From the NCBI GenBank assembly GCA_030141605.1, contig JAQGDQ010000011.1, forward strand, positions 1,238,066-1,302,065: a stretch of 64,000 nt of DNA. Reading direction: 5' to 3'. This document shows positions 1 through 11,674 of this stretch, in pieces. A program made the position numbers and the translations under genes. The notes beneath the pieces were generated by a model. The model worked only from the letters and a program-made list of their open reading frames with translations. It was not told where the DNA came from and ran no database searches. Every line of letters starts with the position of its first letter. Positions within the stretch are counted from its first letter, which is position 1. The DNA comes from Tubiluchus corallicola. Its lineage: Eukaryota > Priapulida > Priapulimorpha > Priapulimorphida > Tubiluchidae.

Positions 1-840
1 CCGATATATGTACGATATATGTACAACGTAAATACATGTACATTATAACGGACATTTTTTCATGTTTTTTATACAGCTGCTTATTCAAACTATCTAAGAG
101 AAACGGAGGTGGATCCACTACAGGTGACCCTGAATCCCATGGAAATACGAACATTTGTGCTTACATTAACAGAAGCAAATCAAATTGTGGATTAGTCATG
201 AACTTCTTTAGTAGCCAAAGAGAACAAGCAAAATTTTTTGCAAAGTAATGTGCAAAAATATCGCCATAAACAAACTGTGATCTTTGTACAAAATACAGTC
301 TATTTACAGCATTTATTTTAGTGAAAAATCTACTGCAACAGGTGATATGGATGTAATTGAATTGTAAATAAAAAATAATTAATTCATACACTGTCAACAC
401 AGCAAGCTGTGAACATGTTCAGATGACAATGGTTAAAAAATTTAAACAATTTTTATGAATGGAGCACAGATATTATGAAATTCAACACAATTTTGCACTA
501 GTAATTCTGGGTGAGCCACAATGGAGAATAATATATTGGAAATGAAAGGATTTTATAGTTAACAGTCACTGGCGTGATACAAACTTTAGATTAACCAGCA
601 AAAGTTTGTGGAAGTGTAACATCAAATTAGTGCAATAAAAACCTTCCACGGTGGAAATGTACTTGTATTAGTGATTAATAATCATTTAAATCTGGCACGA
701 TTACTAAAATTGGATGTTAGTGTTTTTGTGAATGTAATTTATGTACAACAATAACAACAACCAGGCAACAGCAAACAGGCAACATATCAACTACATAAAA
801 TATCGTATTCAAAAGGCTTTGTAGTTCTAACAAAACATCA
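1..840. other. 3' flank of CTU1, no gene seen
   Basis: No convincing ORF or exon is visible. The stretch should contain the CTU1 3' UTR, because CTU1 reads leftward and stops at 841. A TTTATT at 312-317 is AATAAA on the minus strand and is a possible CTU1 polyadenylation signal about 525 nt after the stop. Nothing else is recognised. Confidence 0.4.
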
Positions 841-1842
841 CTATTTTTCCTCATTTTTGTTTTTTCCTAATTCATTTAAAATCTTCTGTTTAGCTTTTGT
901 GGTTTTTCCAATGCCGAGTTTGGGCATCCCTCTATTTAAACCTTCCAGTAAGATGCAAGCTTTGCACAATGTGGAGCTGGATATGTAGCCGCATTGCGTA
1001 CATATACCCTGAACCGGCATTTTTACATCTTGCTTCACGGAGAAGCTCTCGGCTGAATGAATGATGTCCACAATGCTCCGCGAACGAATTGCTTCAAGAT
1101 CTTTTAGAAAAGTTCTAGCATGACCGCGGTAAGAATTCGGCGAATAAATACACTCGGTGGAAAAGTAGTCCAATTTCTTGAAATACGCGTACATCACAAT
1201 CTCTTTCTCGTATGTATACTTGAACGGTTTACACCGTGGTAGGTTGCCATCGCTACCCGTGGTGATTGCCGTACAACGCTGCAACCGAGCCACGTCTCCG
1301 CGCAAGATGTTCATGATTACAGTCTCCGCAATATCGTCCGCATTGTGTCCGGTAACAAGCTTATTAACGTTCAACATGGAAGCACCTCTATCTAAAGCCT
1401 GTCTCCTGAACACTCCGCAAAAAGTACAGTTATTTTTCAAACCAATTTGCTTAACAATCGCGTCCATTGTCCAACCGTACAGTTCCTCATATGAAAGAAC
1501 TTTAAGTGGAAGTTCATACTGATCTCTGTTCCTCTTGACTGTTTCAAGGGAATCATCCCGGTAGCCTGTGATGCCCTCGTCTATGGACAACAAAAACAGT
1601 TTCAACCCATAATCGTAGCGAGCATTTAACAGTTTCAGCACGTAAGCTAAAACAGTGGAATCTTTCCCACCGGAAGCGCCAATCGCCACAGTTTCACCTG
1701 TGACAAATAACTGTGAATCTACAATAGTCTTATGAACTTCTAATTCAAATGCATCAAAGAAGCAGTTTTGGCAAAGCTTTTCTCCTGTTTTCGGACGTTT
1801 CAGTGATGCTTTCTTCTCACAGCAGACACACTTTGCAGGCAT
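841..1842 (-). CDS. CTU1: cytoplasmic tRNA 2-thiolation protein 1
   Basis: A single uninterrupted 333-residue ORF with an ATG start, close to the family's usual length of about 340-350. Family knowledge: CTU1/Ncs6 with CTU2 thiolates the wobble uridine of tRNA-Lys, -Glu and -Gln, using sulfur carried by URM1, in the cytosol. Visible evidence: an N-terminal cysteine cluster (C5, C7, C8, C24, C27); the ATP-pyrophosphatase P-loop SGGKDS at residues 57-62; CTFC at 139-142, the central cysteines expected near the thiolation site; TGHNADD at 164-170; and a C-terminal CxxC pair (C281/C284 and C293/C296). The coding region has no introns, unlike most genes here. The upstream minus-strand sequence has a pyrimidine-rich stretch ending in AG less than 30 nt before the ATG, so a 5' UTR splice acceptor is possible. 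The assignment is secure. Confidence 0.96.
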   Translation of the reverse strand: MPAKCVCCEKKASLKRPKTGEKLCQNCFFDAFELEVHKTIVDSQLFVTGETVAIGASGGKDSTVLAYVLKLLNARYDYGLKLFLLSIDEGITGYRDDSLETVKRNRDQYELPLKVLSYEELYGWTMDAIVKQIGLKNNCTFCGVFRRQALDRGASMLNVNKLVTGHNADDIAETVIMNILRGDVARLQRCTAITTGSDGNLPRCKPFKYTYEKEIVMYAYFKKLDYFSTECIYSPNSYRGHARTFLKDLEAIRSRSIVDIIHSAESFSVKQDVKMPVQGICTQCGYISSSTLCKACILLEGLNRGMPKLGIGKTTKAKQKILNELGKNKNEEK

Positions 1843-2105
1843 CTTTCAGATATGTAAAGGATAACACCTACCTATGCAAAAAACAAACTGCAAACTATAA
1901 TAAAAGTTGAGTAGTCTATTTGTAAAATACTGCGACAGTATTACAACGATGTTGGGTCCTCGCCGCCAGGGGATCTGATTGGTCACTCCCCTGGTCCTCA
2001 TTTCCTCGTATTTCGGAGGCCAAGTAATCCGGGTCCAATGCCAGGATAATGAAAACTTTATAAAGTCAGACAGAGGTTTGTTGAAGTAAACTTGTCCTGT
2101 GCACT

Positions 2106-2255
2106 TCATGCTTGTTGTTTCTCTGGAACAGGTGCCGTGATGGTAAGAACACCTGTCTGTTTACCTGCTGAATCAATGAGGCCATTCCATATCCGCAGTT
2201 TTACACCTGGTATGTAAAACTGATATGCAGTGGCTTCGGGAAATAGTTTTAAACA
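2106..2255 (-). CDS. orphan C-terminal exon, unknown protein
   Basis: On the minus strand a good 3' splice acceptor (...TTATCTCAG) is followed by an open phase-0 reading of 49 codons to TGA. It includes segments such as FYIPGVKLRIWNGL and TGVLTITAPVPEKQ. The alternation of hydrophobic and charged residues looks like real protein, possibly beta-rich, but I do not recognise a family. It would be the last exon of a gene extending to higher coordinates. I could not find a convincing preceding exon between 2.3 and 11 kb. The stop lies only 263 nt upstream of the CTU1 ATG on the same strand, with no obvious AATAAA between. It could instead be a relic or a chance open stretch. Confidence 0.35.
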   Translation of the reverse strand, partial: CLKLFPEATAYQFYIPGVKLRIWNGLIDSAGKQTGVLTITAPVPEKQQA

Positions 2256-5200
2256 CTGAGATAAGCATACAGCATACAAATGTAGATAAAATCAGATACA
2301 ATAAAAATTTCAATTGTATATTTTAAAAACACTATAACAAGGTGCAAAAATTTAGGTCACCAACAAATAAATAAAATTATTCACCTATATAATTAAGTGT
2401 ATGAAAAATAAGATAAATGTACACTGAGCAGCGTCTCCGGCCCATTTTACAGTGAAGATGCTGGGCAAAATGGGGAAAATTTCTTGTGGCATTCCTCACA
2501 AAAATGCAACTGCTTTGCTTGCTACGACACATTTCACACATATGCCTAGTGGGAAATTCTGTCGCCAGCTAGAACCAAAGTGTCCTACAGCAAAGCTAAT
2601 AAACATCAAATGTGACCTGGTCATTCTAGCGTTACTGCAGAACTTCTCCCAATTGACTTTCAACTGGCCATACAATGTTGCAACACCATATGCCATCTTA
2701 TCTCATTAATTGGGTGCACCCAGTAAGCACTCTTAAAAACATTATGTAGTGCTCACTGTACGTGATGGTCAGCAATAGCTACAAGCCTGCAACTCGCAAA
2801 GTAGCAGACGTTAGCTGTACACCCATAAAAAACTGTATAGTTTCTGTTTGAAATGAACTTTCCTGTTACACGGGTTTTTGCAAAAAATGGAAATTATCTG
2901 AAAATTCACTATGCGTCCTTTTCTTTGAGTCCTTGATGTAATATATACCTCAGATCTAACTGAACCTGCACAGTGGTATGCCAGTATTGATTTACTGCAG
3001 CAGCAACACAAACCATATGTTAAAAGAAGTGTATATGAAAGCCATGAGAATAGCAATGCACACTGTAGCAATAAACATATGAAGAGGAAAATCAACAAAT
3101 AAAAATTTGTTTGAAAATATAAAAAAACACATCTGTTAACGGCGAGGATGACGAATTCTTATTAAACAAAGGAAACTTTGTTTTGTTTCAGTCTACGCCA
3201 AAAGTCCCTTTGATACATTCAAAAGGTTTAATGTAGATCCAGAAAAGGACGAAGTCTAGGTATTGGTGTTTATAGATAACAAGTAGCCTCTAACAAATTG
3301 CAATAGAATTTTTATCTTCAGATTCTGTTAGAATGTGGTCTCAAGTACCCTCAACAAAATCAGTATTGGTACTTTTTAAATGTACGCACAAATCCAATAT
3401 GGTACCTACTGCAGCCAGAAATCTGTTATACCTCCTAAACCACTGAGCATAGATGAAGAAAGTACATTACTGACGGATAGGAAAGTGCACCAGAGGATTA
3501 CAAAAATGTCATTTTTCAATTATGGTGTCACAACGCCATTTTGTCAGGTCATATAGAGCATCATTGTCTCTTATTTTACTTTTGAGTGCTTGGCCCATTG
3601 AGTGGCGGTGGTAACCAACCTATAAAAGCTGTCAGCAAAGTCTATCATTTTGCCAACGTGTTACACTATGCTTGACCCAAGTGAGACGTGGGTGCAGCAG
3701 GTGTGAAAGCATTTGGTTGGTGGAGGGCAGGAGGCAGTGGCAAGGACCTGACTAGGCATGCCATATGTGGTGAACGAGACTAAATTGGCGTCGCTTGATA
3801 ATTTCACTGGAAATGGGTTACCCGCTCTCCGTTATAATTCTTCATTGGTATCAAAGTGAAACTAGCAGATGCAAAGTATGGCACACTGGCAACTTCAGTG
3901 GAAAGATGTCAGGAGCCTAAGGAACCAGCGGACAAAGTCCATGTCTCGCTGCCATACAATAGAATCAACATCACACAGCTGTCCAATAGACAGAGTTGGT
4001 CATCAAGCATATATTGTAGCTAGACCAAACTTTCATCACATGACCAAAGGCACTCCTTGCTAGCTTTCTCCAGCAACAACTAACATTAACAAAAAACTAA
4101 TGTTACTCTGCAAGACACCATGACCTGACAACAATTGCTCCACATCACTAACTTGGTTTAATTATCTTAAAGGCCGCGAACTATAATTAAATTGAGCATT
4201 GCATAATATTTACTTAATTTTTTGGTTAAATGAATTAGTCACGTTTAGTTGTTCCCAAACACAGGCAGTCTAACAATTACTTGAATTAGCAATACCAAGT
4301 TGACTAACCATTACATCTATTAGGTGAATTAACAAGAGTATTTCAGGATAGGTAAACAACGCCTAGTCCAGCAAGCACTATGTAGCATATCGTAGATACA
4401 GTTATAGTAGTAAGCAGATTATACTATACCTGTGGTTCAAAGCTTCCAGTGACTTTCTAAAAGTTGCAAGTACACTGTCAAAATTTAACTGCTTTGATTT
4501 TAGTTGTCCATTCCTCTGCCTTGATTTTATTATACAGATCCTGATTTGATATTTTCTTTGGTCATTTTATTCCCAGAGTTTTCCTGTAGTTTCTTCTTTC
4601 AATTTCTGAATTTGTGTTGTGCTTTGATTGTTCATAACTCTGAGTTATAGAGGAACACAGCTTCCACAATTGCAGCAAAGATTCTTAATTTTGTTTCTAG
4701 ACTGATCCTCTTACTTTCAAAATTTTTTGTTAATTTGGAATATGCAGTAGCCACGGACCAGTGAAAATCCGGCACCCACGGCACGAAAAATCTTGCAATA
4801 CGAGCGATCTTTGACAGAGTGTGTCAGCCACATGTCTTTGATTTTTGGCGCGATTGCTCATACATTTTAATTAAAAGCCAAATTCATACAGAATCTCAAA
4901 AACTGCTTCATTTCGAATGAAAGCCGAACTCTGTGGCCTAACTCATCGAAACAACTTAGTGGGTTCAGGTCAACTATAAAACAAAATAATAGTGAACTCA
5001 CGAATAGGGTGAGCATGCAATTTTGGCTATAAAAAAGCAGCAGGAAAAAAGCCTCAATAGTCACAATTAATTTTGGCTAGGAATAGGACTATTTAGGAGT
5101 TACAGTTATGTTAGTGTACAGTCAGGTTTAGGATTATTTCTTTTTTATAGTGCAATTTTTCTGTGAGTTTTCTCTGAAACTTTTTTCCAGTGACTTTTTT

Positions 5201-6301
5201 CTGTTGATTACCAGAAAGCAAATTCTAATCGAATTTGTGACTTTTAAACTCGAATCAACCCGAATTTCAGCATTTCCGAAACGAATTCGAATTCAGTTTT
5301 AAAGATTTTTGAATAAATTTGCGAAACACTAATAAAAAGTAGTCTCACAAAGATCGTGCATATTACTTTATTTGTTTTAGAGTAAAAATACTAATCGAAT
5401 TTGAATCTTCAAATTCCATTCAACCGTTTAGACTCGAATGTTCAATGATTATCACTCGTGAATGATTACTGATATCTACTCACGAAAATGACTAACAAAA
5501 TAATTACTTGTGCTACAGAAACAATTCTTGTCACAATTTATACAACGTTGCATGATACTAGTTATACTATCATTTGCACTTACATAATACACGTAATATT
5601 GGGTCCTGCGACCTCGACATTTGATCTTAGGACGTCAACATAGATATGATTCCCCTGTCCCTAGGTGAAAGATAAAAACTTTGGGTCAAACAGTTTATTT
5701 GCTTGAAACTTGTCGACAAAGCTTGAAGTGGATTACAGACAGACAGATGACACATGGATGCACAAACGGAGTCATTACTATATGCGCTACGTCATTTACA
5801 AACAACGATATCATCTCTCAATTTCACACCGATACAACAACTGCAAGCATGGGCAGATGGACACTCATTCACGGCCGGATGCACAACGCACCGATGGATA
5901 CTAGCAACTGCATTTACAGGTTATAGAATATGTATGTTTCCAGAACTGGAAAGCCAACTGCAAAGCCAGCGAGTTGTATCATTTGCATTCATCATTTGAT
6001 CTGCTTTGGATGAACCTATAATAAGCATTGTTATTGTCACGCCATTCTGTCTCTCAATTTCACACGGATACTAACAACTTGACATTATAAGTCACGTCGT
6101 GCTTTATTCAAATATTTGTAATTGGGCGCTGGTTGTTCCAGCACAATGTAATTTCGTCAGATGTGTAATAAATATATTAAATTGAACTGCATTGACAGAC
6201 AGATGGATGACAGACGCGCAAATAAAGGCATTACTATATCCCACCGTGCAAATCGTTACAGGGGAATAACAACAGTGTTCAGTTTTCGAACGATTTGTAT
6301 T

Positions 6302-6960
6302 AAAGAATCCCAGCTTTTTGAAAGCCGAGGTACACCTGTCCCCCGCGATATCTAAACACCTATAAAATGCATTTAACTCAAAACCTTAAAAGGAATTGAA
6401 AAGTAATCGAAAAACTGACCGACTGACCTTTTGACAGAAATCACTGTTCACCATACCATTTTCAAGGCCCCTATTGCAGTGTCTACCTTGCAAATTTGGT
6501 GAATCTTCGTTTGCGAGTCACATGCATTAAAACTGGACGCCCTTATTTTTCAGATTTTGGTTCCTGTCTCATGTCTTTAAACAGTACCAGTTTTTTAACT
6601 ATACTATTGGCTTGCGCTAGCTGTCTTCCTTGCAAGTTTCGCGACCTACTTAGCAGAGTTTTAGAGTTATTCAATGTTCCGCATTTTTGCTCCTATCTCC
6701 GACTTTTAAAGGATCCCAGCTTTTTAAAAATCTAAGTGCACATCTCCACGTTACCGGAATAGCTATGCAAAAATATTAATTGAACTCAAAGCCATAGTTG
6801 GAGTTGAATGGTAATCGAAAAATTGACAAATGTCCAGTGTCCTTGACCATTTGGCCGAAGTCGCCGTTTACTATACCGCTTTGAAGGCCCCAGGTTATGT
6901 GACTGTAGCTCTCTGTCTTTGCGCGTTAACATGAATTAAAAAGTGGAAAACTGGATGCCT
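6302..6960. repeat. two diverged direct repeat copies, offset about 407 bp
   Basis: The sequence around 6302-6552 (AATCCCAGCTTTTTGAAA..., then AACTCAAA, GGTAATCGAAAAA-like words, CATACCATTTTCAAGGCCCC and ATTAAAACTGGA) reappears in the same order from 6709 to about 6960 with many substitutions. The offset is about 407 bp. It looks like an old tandem duplication or two remnants of one transposon. No coding capacity is evident. Confidence 0.55.
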
Positions 6961-8515
6961 AAAATATTATGAAAAATTATGATGATGATGATGAAAATCA
7001 GTGCTATGGGTTTTCCTACATCCGCTCACGGATAAAAAGTCTTAGTGATTATAATATTAGCCTTGTAACGCAGAAGTACCTGGTTCAAATCCAAACTAAG
7101 TCTCAACTTTTTCATATTAACTTCTTTTTGTTTTTGGTCAAGTCTGGTTTCAGTCCAATCTTTAATCAATAACGATAACAATAATTATTATTACATGTAT
7201 ATATGCCTGCATTGGCAAAAATAAGGAATTTGTCATTTACCTATACTCGAGCTTTTAGAAAATTCTCTCATTTGTATAGTTCGGTACATTAACAGCTATT
7301 AATGGGTTTTGCTAACTACGTGGCACCAGATGCACAATAGGGGCAGACAGGTGAAAATAGCAAGCCTCATCACGGGGTAGTAATCTAGGTGGCTGCATAA
7401 TAATTATAACAGAAAATGTAGTTCTATACAGTGATAGTGAAATAATTATGCTCGTGGACTAGCGTTTCTTAAGGACTGCATTGTATTGTGGAGTGGCAGT
7501 GTGCTCTTAGCGTTTTCGCAAAAAAATCAGATGTAATTTTCTTATCTGTAGGGGCACCTCGTGTCGTAACAATATGTGCTTGTGACAAACCTTTCAACAT
7601 GGTTTTTTTACTTTTAAAGGAAAGGATAAGTCACTTTGCACGTTACATTTTTTACTGTTAGCACTCAAACTTACAAAACAAGACAAAGAAATTTGCAAAA
7701 AATGTGTATAAAGCATAGTTAGTTTATACTACCGCTGTAAATAAAATTTTTTAGACGCGGTGGTACCCGCATTCACTTGAGAATTATGGCGTAACTGGTG
7801 GACTTCGTGACTTTATGCATGATCATCGTGGCTGTCCGTAAGCGAGCTGCTTAAACTAATTCAAGCTTCTGTAGCTTATCTAATGTTCATGCAAAACTAT
7901 CACACATTAGTTATCAATTTTTTTGGAAAAACATTACACTTTTGACGGAAACTGAGGTGCTTTTCTTCAACCAATGAACGTCGTCATTGGTGGAAAAACG
8001 GGTGTTCAAAATGGGAGTGTCCACGCGTAAATGATCACAATTTTAAAGTTATTTTGTTAATTACACGACACACTTATTGCGCTTTTATTACTAAATCCTT
8101 CTAACATTTTGCGCAAACATTGAAATGAACCTAACTTTCCACAAGGCTTGTCCTTTCCTTAAACGACATTGTAGTAAGCTAGTGTTTAGTGATTGTATGA
8201 GAACTACTCGTAAAAGTTTTCGTCCTTTTCGTCACTCCAATGATAACTTCTTTTTTTCTTTTTCTCTGCTTACTTTATTTTTTATTTTTATTTTTTACAT
8301 CACAACAATTCACTTCATTCGTCAACTTTCATTGAATCTGTGCCGTTTCTCGATATTCTCAGACTTCTCAAAATGTACGCAAGCTAAAATTAGGTGATAC
8401 ACAACCGAGCCCGTTCTTTTCTTTTCGCTGGAGAACTTCTGTTTGTACGGCATCCAATTAAAACAGATTCTGTTGTGAACGTCTTCGAAATTTTACCTTT
8501 GACAACTCAATGCTC

Positions 8516-8605
8516 ATCATCATCATCGTCATTATTATCGTCATCGTAATGTGTCACACCATCATTATCATTATCATCACCATCATCATCATCACCACAT
8601 TCAAC
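8516..8605. repeat. (ATC)n-like microsatellite
   Basis: A run of ATC/ATT trinucleotides, interrupted by short non-repeat bases. It makes isoleucine-rich pseudo-ORFs that should not be read as genes. Confidence 0.8.
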
Positions 8606-11044
8606 TCGCCTAAATGTAAAAACGAATTTAGTGCACTTGAAATGGCTACAAGTCAGATTACCTATTTACCGTGGATTGACAGTCTTGCTCACTCGTGCAG
8701 GTGCATAAAATCCCATAATTACGATAATATAAACATCGTACAGCAAATTTGTAATCGTAAACACGGTTTGAATTATACAGTTCTAAGCTGTACTTCGAGT
8801 ATACAGTTTGATTTCGGATTTGTGACGTACACTGGTATTCAAATAAAAAGTATTTTGTTTTCTCTTAAGAGTCTCTGCTGATTTTTTGTGTCGTGTAAAT
8901 AACCACGCGGACTAAGCGCGGGTAGAATTTCAGATGTCACACGAAGTAGAGGTATAAGAAATTAGAATCTAGTGTAGGTATGTATGTTAGTTTCAGTTAT
9001 AATGATGTGGCAGTAATCGACTGTACCAGTACTATTGTCAGCTTGCATTTACGCTTCGGACCTTTCGACGTGCATATTAATAGGCCTTTTCTAAGCGCAA
9101 TTTCGCTAAGTAGACTAATTTTAACGACTTATTAATCTACACCGAAATCTGCAAAAGGGATTTATCGAGATTTATGTTTTGATGTGTTGCACTTTGCTCG
9201 TTGTGTAATGCGTCATTGTACCATGTAACTGAGAAATTCTTTTAAAACATTGTGCAGTTTACTTAAAAACATTTAGTATTGTACTTCAAAATATTGTAGT
9301 AGTAATTACGTGATAATTTATTGAAAACTATCTTAAAACTTTGCTGTGGCAGTGAGAACTAGTTATGATTATTCAGCGTGAAAACTGACATTAAAATTTA
9401 GGCGTTATCAAAACAGGAAATTTGAGTGATAATAAATCAGGAAATAAGTGCATCCTTTTCAACACCAGCATATTTGCAATTTCACGTGTGCTTCCTCAAA
9501 TACTTTTGCAGGTTTAATACCTGAAGCTGTTTACAGGTAGCTTTTCACTAGCAGGCCTATTTCCAGCTTAAAAATGAGTGTGTAGTTCTGTGCATAATGT
9601 AGGCGCACGTGTTTTTCTTCACCACAGAAGTCGCAAGTGTGCTTGTCAAGTTCTGTTTAATAGGGCATGACAATTAGGCCTATACCATAGGCCTTTATGT
9701 ACCTGCTAGTCAGACTGCGTAGAAACGCTGTACATGGCTATACCTAAGAGGAGTAAGGTTTAAAGACGATTACAAGGGCCACACATTTCAACAGTTCAAG
9801 TGGTAAGCTGAAAAATGTCATTCTAACTTTGTAACTTTGCTTTTTTGTAAATGTTTTTGAGCTTCGCCAGATATAGGCATAAACTGAACGAACTGCGCTT
9901 GCAGCTTATATCAGGGTGTCAGTGTCACAAGAAGCTAACAAAATTTTAGATTTTTTGCTTTTGAAATTTTGTGTAGCTTTCTGTGTACAGCGCAGTTTAT
10001 GAAATGGCTTGTGTAGCTTTATCAGACTTTATAAATTTAAGAATGTAATTAAAGAGCCACTAAAAGCCACTAAGCTATAAAATTTTTGACTAATAAGCTC
10101 GGTTTCCACAATAGAAACACGTTTTACGCGAGAACTGCGTAAAATCTGGAAAGATCGTGGAAATTCAACCAAGTGCAACTTTCCGATCTTCTTGCTGCTG
10201 ATTATCAACGAAACACAATTTTTAAATGAAAATAATTGTCGCAGATTGTTACAGACAGTTCAGCATCAAAGCTAATATAAAATAACATGATTATACAATA
10301 AAGTTGAGGCACCTGCAGCAAAAATTTAAAAAAGAGCCAGCATGTAATCTCTCTGTTTGCAATTCTAGAAACGGCCTGTAAAATTGTAATACGCTTTTTA
10401 AATACATCTCGCATCCACAAAGTCTTTGTTTTCCTTTTGGACTTGTTATGAGCTTAAGGTAGGCCTACGCATGTAAAACAGAATGAGAATTAATTTTTTA
10501 CGCGGGTAAATTATAGATTGTTTTAAAACTTATTGTTCGTAGTAACTACATGTAGTAGATTGGCATGGCAACAATAATCGTCTGTATACAGATGCGAATG
10601 CCATGTGCTGTTTTGTAAAAATTGCACTATTTAGCGCTAATATATGCATCATAGTGTACATAGATGTAATACGTTATGTTATTATCTATGATGGATTAGA
10701 CATAGACATAGACAATTTTTATTTATCTCGTTTATCTGAATATATAGCCAACTCCATCATCTACGGTCAGCTGTTCTCAAAACACCTTTGGTTTATATGT
10801 GTCATTTTAGGGGTGAACATTGAACGTTTGATTTTAAAAAAACTTTGTGTAGTTTTCAGTATTTTGAAGCATACTTTATTTTGACCTAATGTCCACACAA
10901 TCGTCCGGTTTCGTTTAATCGTTGATCATGATTTTAAGTTTTTCGCTATGAATTTTTCACTAAGTTTTTAAACGACAAGAAAACACTCTTTACAAATGAA
11001 GCTTAAAAATATATCCTGAAATTTTGTATAAATTACTGTGCTGT

Positions 11045-11510
11045 CTTGTTACGTAAAGGACTTGCGTTAACAGTAACCCTGTGTAAAATTGTTAATTTAA
11101 GCTCCCTCGATGACCATTAGGCGCAGCCATTTTAAGGTAAGTTGTTTGGAACAAGTTTAAATAACAATGCGTAGTTTGGAACAAGTTTAAATAACAATGC
11201 GTAAAGGTTGAATAATCAGAGTATTTATTAACTTCACTGATACTTCACGTCACTAACAATCACCCAATTCAATTACTTGATGTTGTCAATAAGATATGTT
11301 TTTGGTGAGTCAGCGTAGTCCACACTGGGACGGTGAGTCAGTGACATTTTGCCTATTTGCACGAGCATTTTAAATTACGAAGAATTTTCTTTTCTTGTTA
11401 CGTAATTAGGTTTTTCAAGCAGGTAAGCGTCATATTAAGTAATATAACTTTGTGTGGAAACTTTTTTGTATACCTTAAAATTGCCTTTTCTTCCTCTTTA
11501 CGTATTGTGT
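11045..11510 (+). repeat. dispersed repeat family, copy A
   Basis: This stretch shares an ordered series of words with 31735-32040 and 43225-43670, all in the same orientation: GGCGCAGCCATTTTAA, GGTAAGT-like, AACAAGTTTA, AATAATCAGA, TGTCAATAAGAT, a GTCCACACTGGGA-like block, and AAGTAATATAACTTTG before a TTAAAATT...CTTTTCTTCC tail. No ORF and no clear terminal repeats are seen, so the element class is unknown. Copy A lies directly 5' of the Slp first coding exon and contains a local 30-bp tandem duplication (11144-11203). Confidence 0.7.
11144..11203. repeat. 30-bp perfect tandem duplication
   Basis: The unit beginning GTTTGGAACAAGTTTAAAT occurs twice back to back at 11144-11173 and 11174-11203, within dispersed repeat copy A. 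The two copies match base for base as read here. Confidence 0.85.
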
Positions 11511-11674
11511 ACAATAAGACAAACACAGAGCATAAGATACCAGAAGTAGTTCTGTTTAACGTATAACGCTGGACCATTTAGCATAATGTACGTTCTTGCG
11601 TAGGTCAGATCCGATTAAGATGTTAACTAACAATCTTATTTTCCCAGTGAGAAATAGATAATTATCGACGTGTC

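Larger units (their letters stand above)
2260..11640. other. long intergenic region between CTU1 and Slp
   Basis: About 9.4 kb without a supportable gene. All ORFs are short, lack splice context and have no recognisable domains. Visible content: diverged direct repeats at 6.30-6.96 kb, clustered GAATTCGAA-type words at 5.2-5.45 kb that may be a degraded hAT-type transposon end (GCGAAACACTA near 5318), ATC/GAT microsatellites, a tandem 30-bp duplication at 11.14 kb and one copy of a dispersed repeat at 11.04-11.51 kb. CTU1 (minus) and Slp (plus) diverge from this region, so it should hold both promoters, but I see no clear promoter motif. Confidence 0.5.

Noticed and set aside
1846-2109. 87-codon minus ORF upstream of CTU1
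   Set aside because: It starts inside the end of the orphan exon in another frame and runs to the CTU1 leader; no family resemblance. More likely UTR.
3869-4063. 64-codon plus ORF at 3.9 kb
   Set aside because: No domain, no splice support, and surrounding sequence looks like unclassified repeat debris.
7080-7095. GGTTCAAATCC as a tRNA T-arm
   Set aside because: No matching stem, anticodon arm or acceptor stem could be folded around it.
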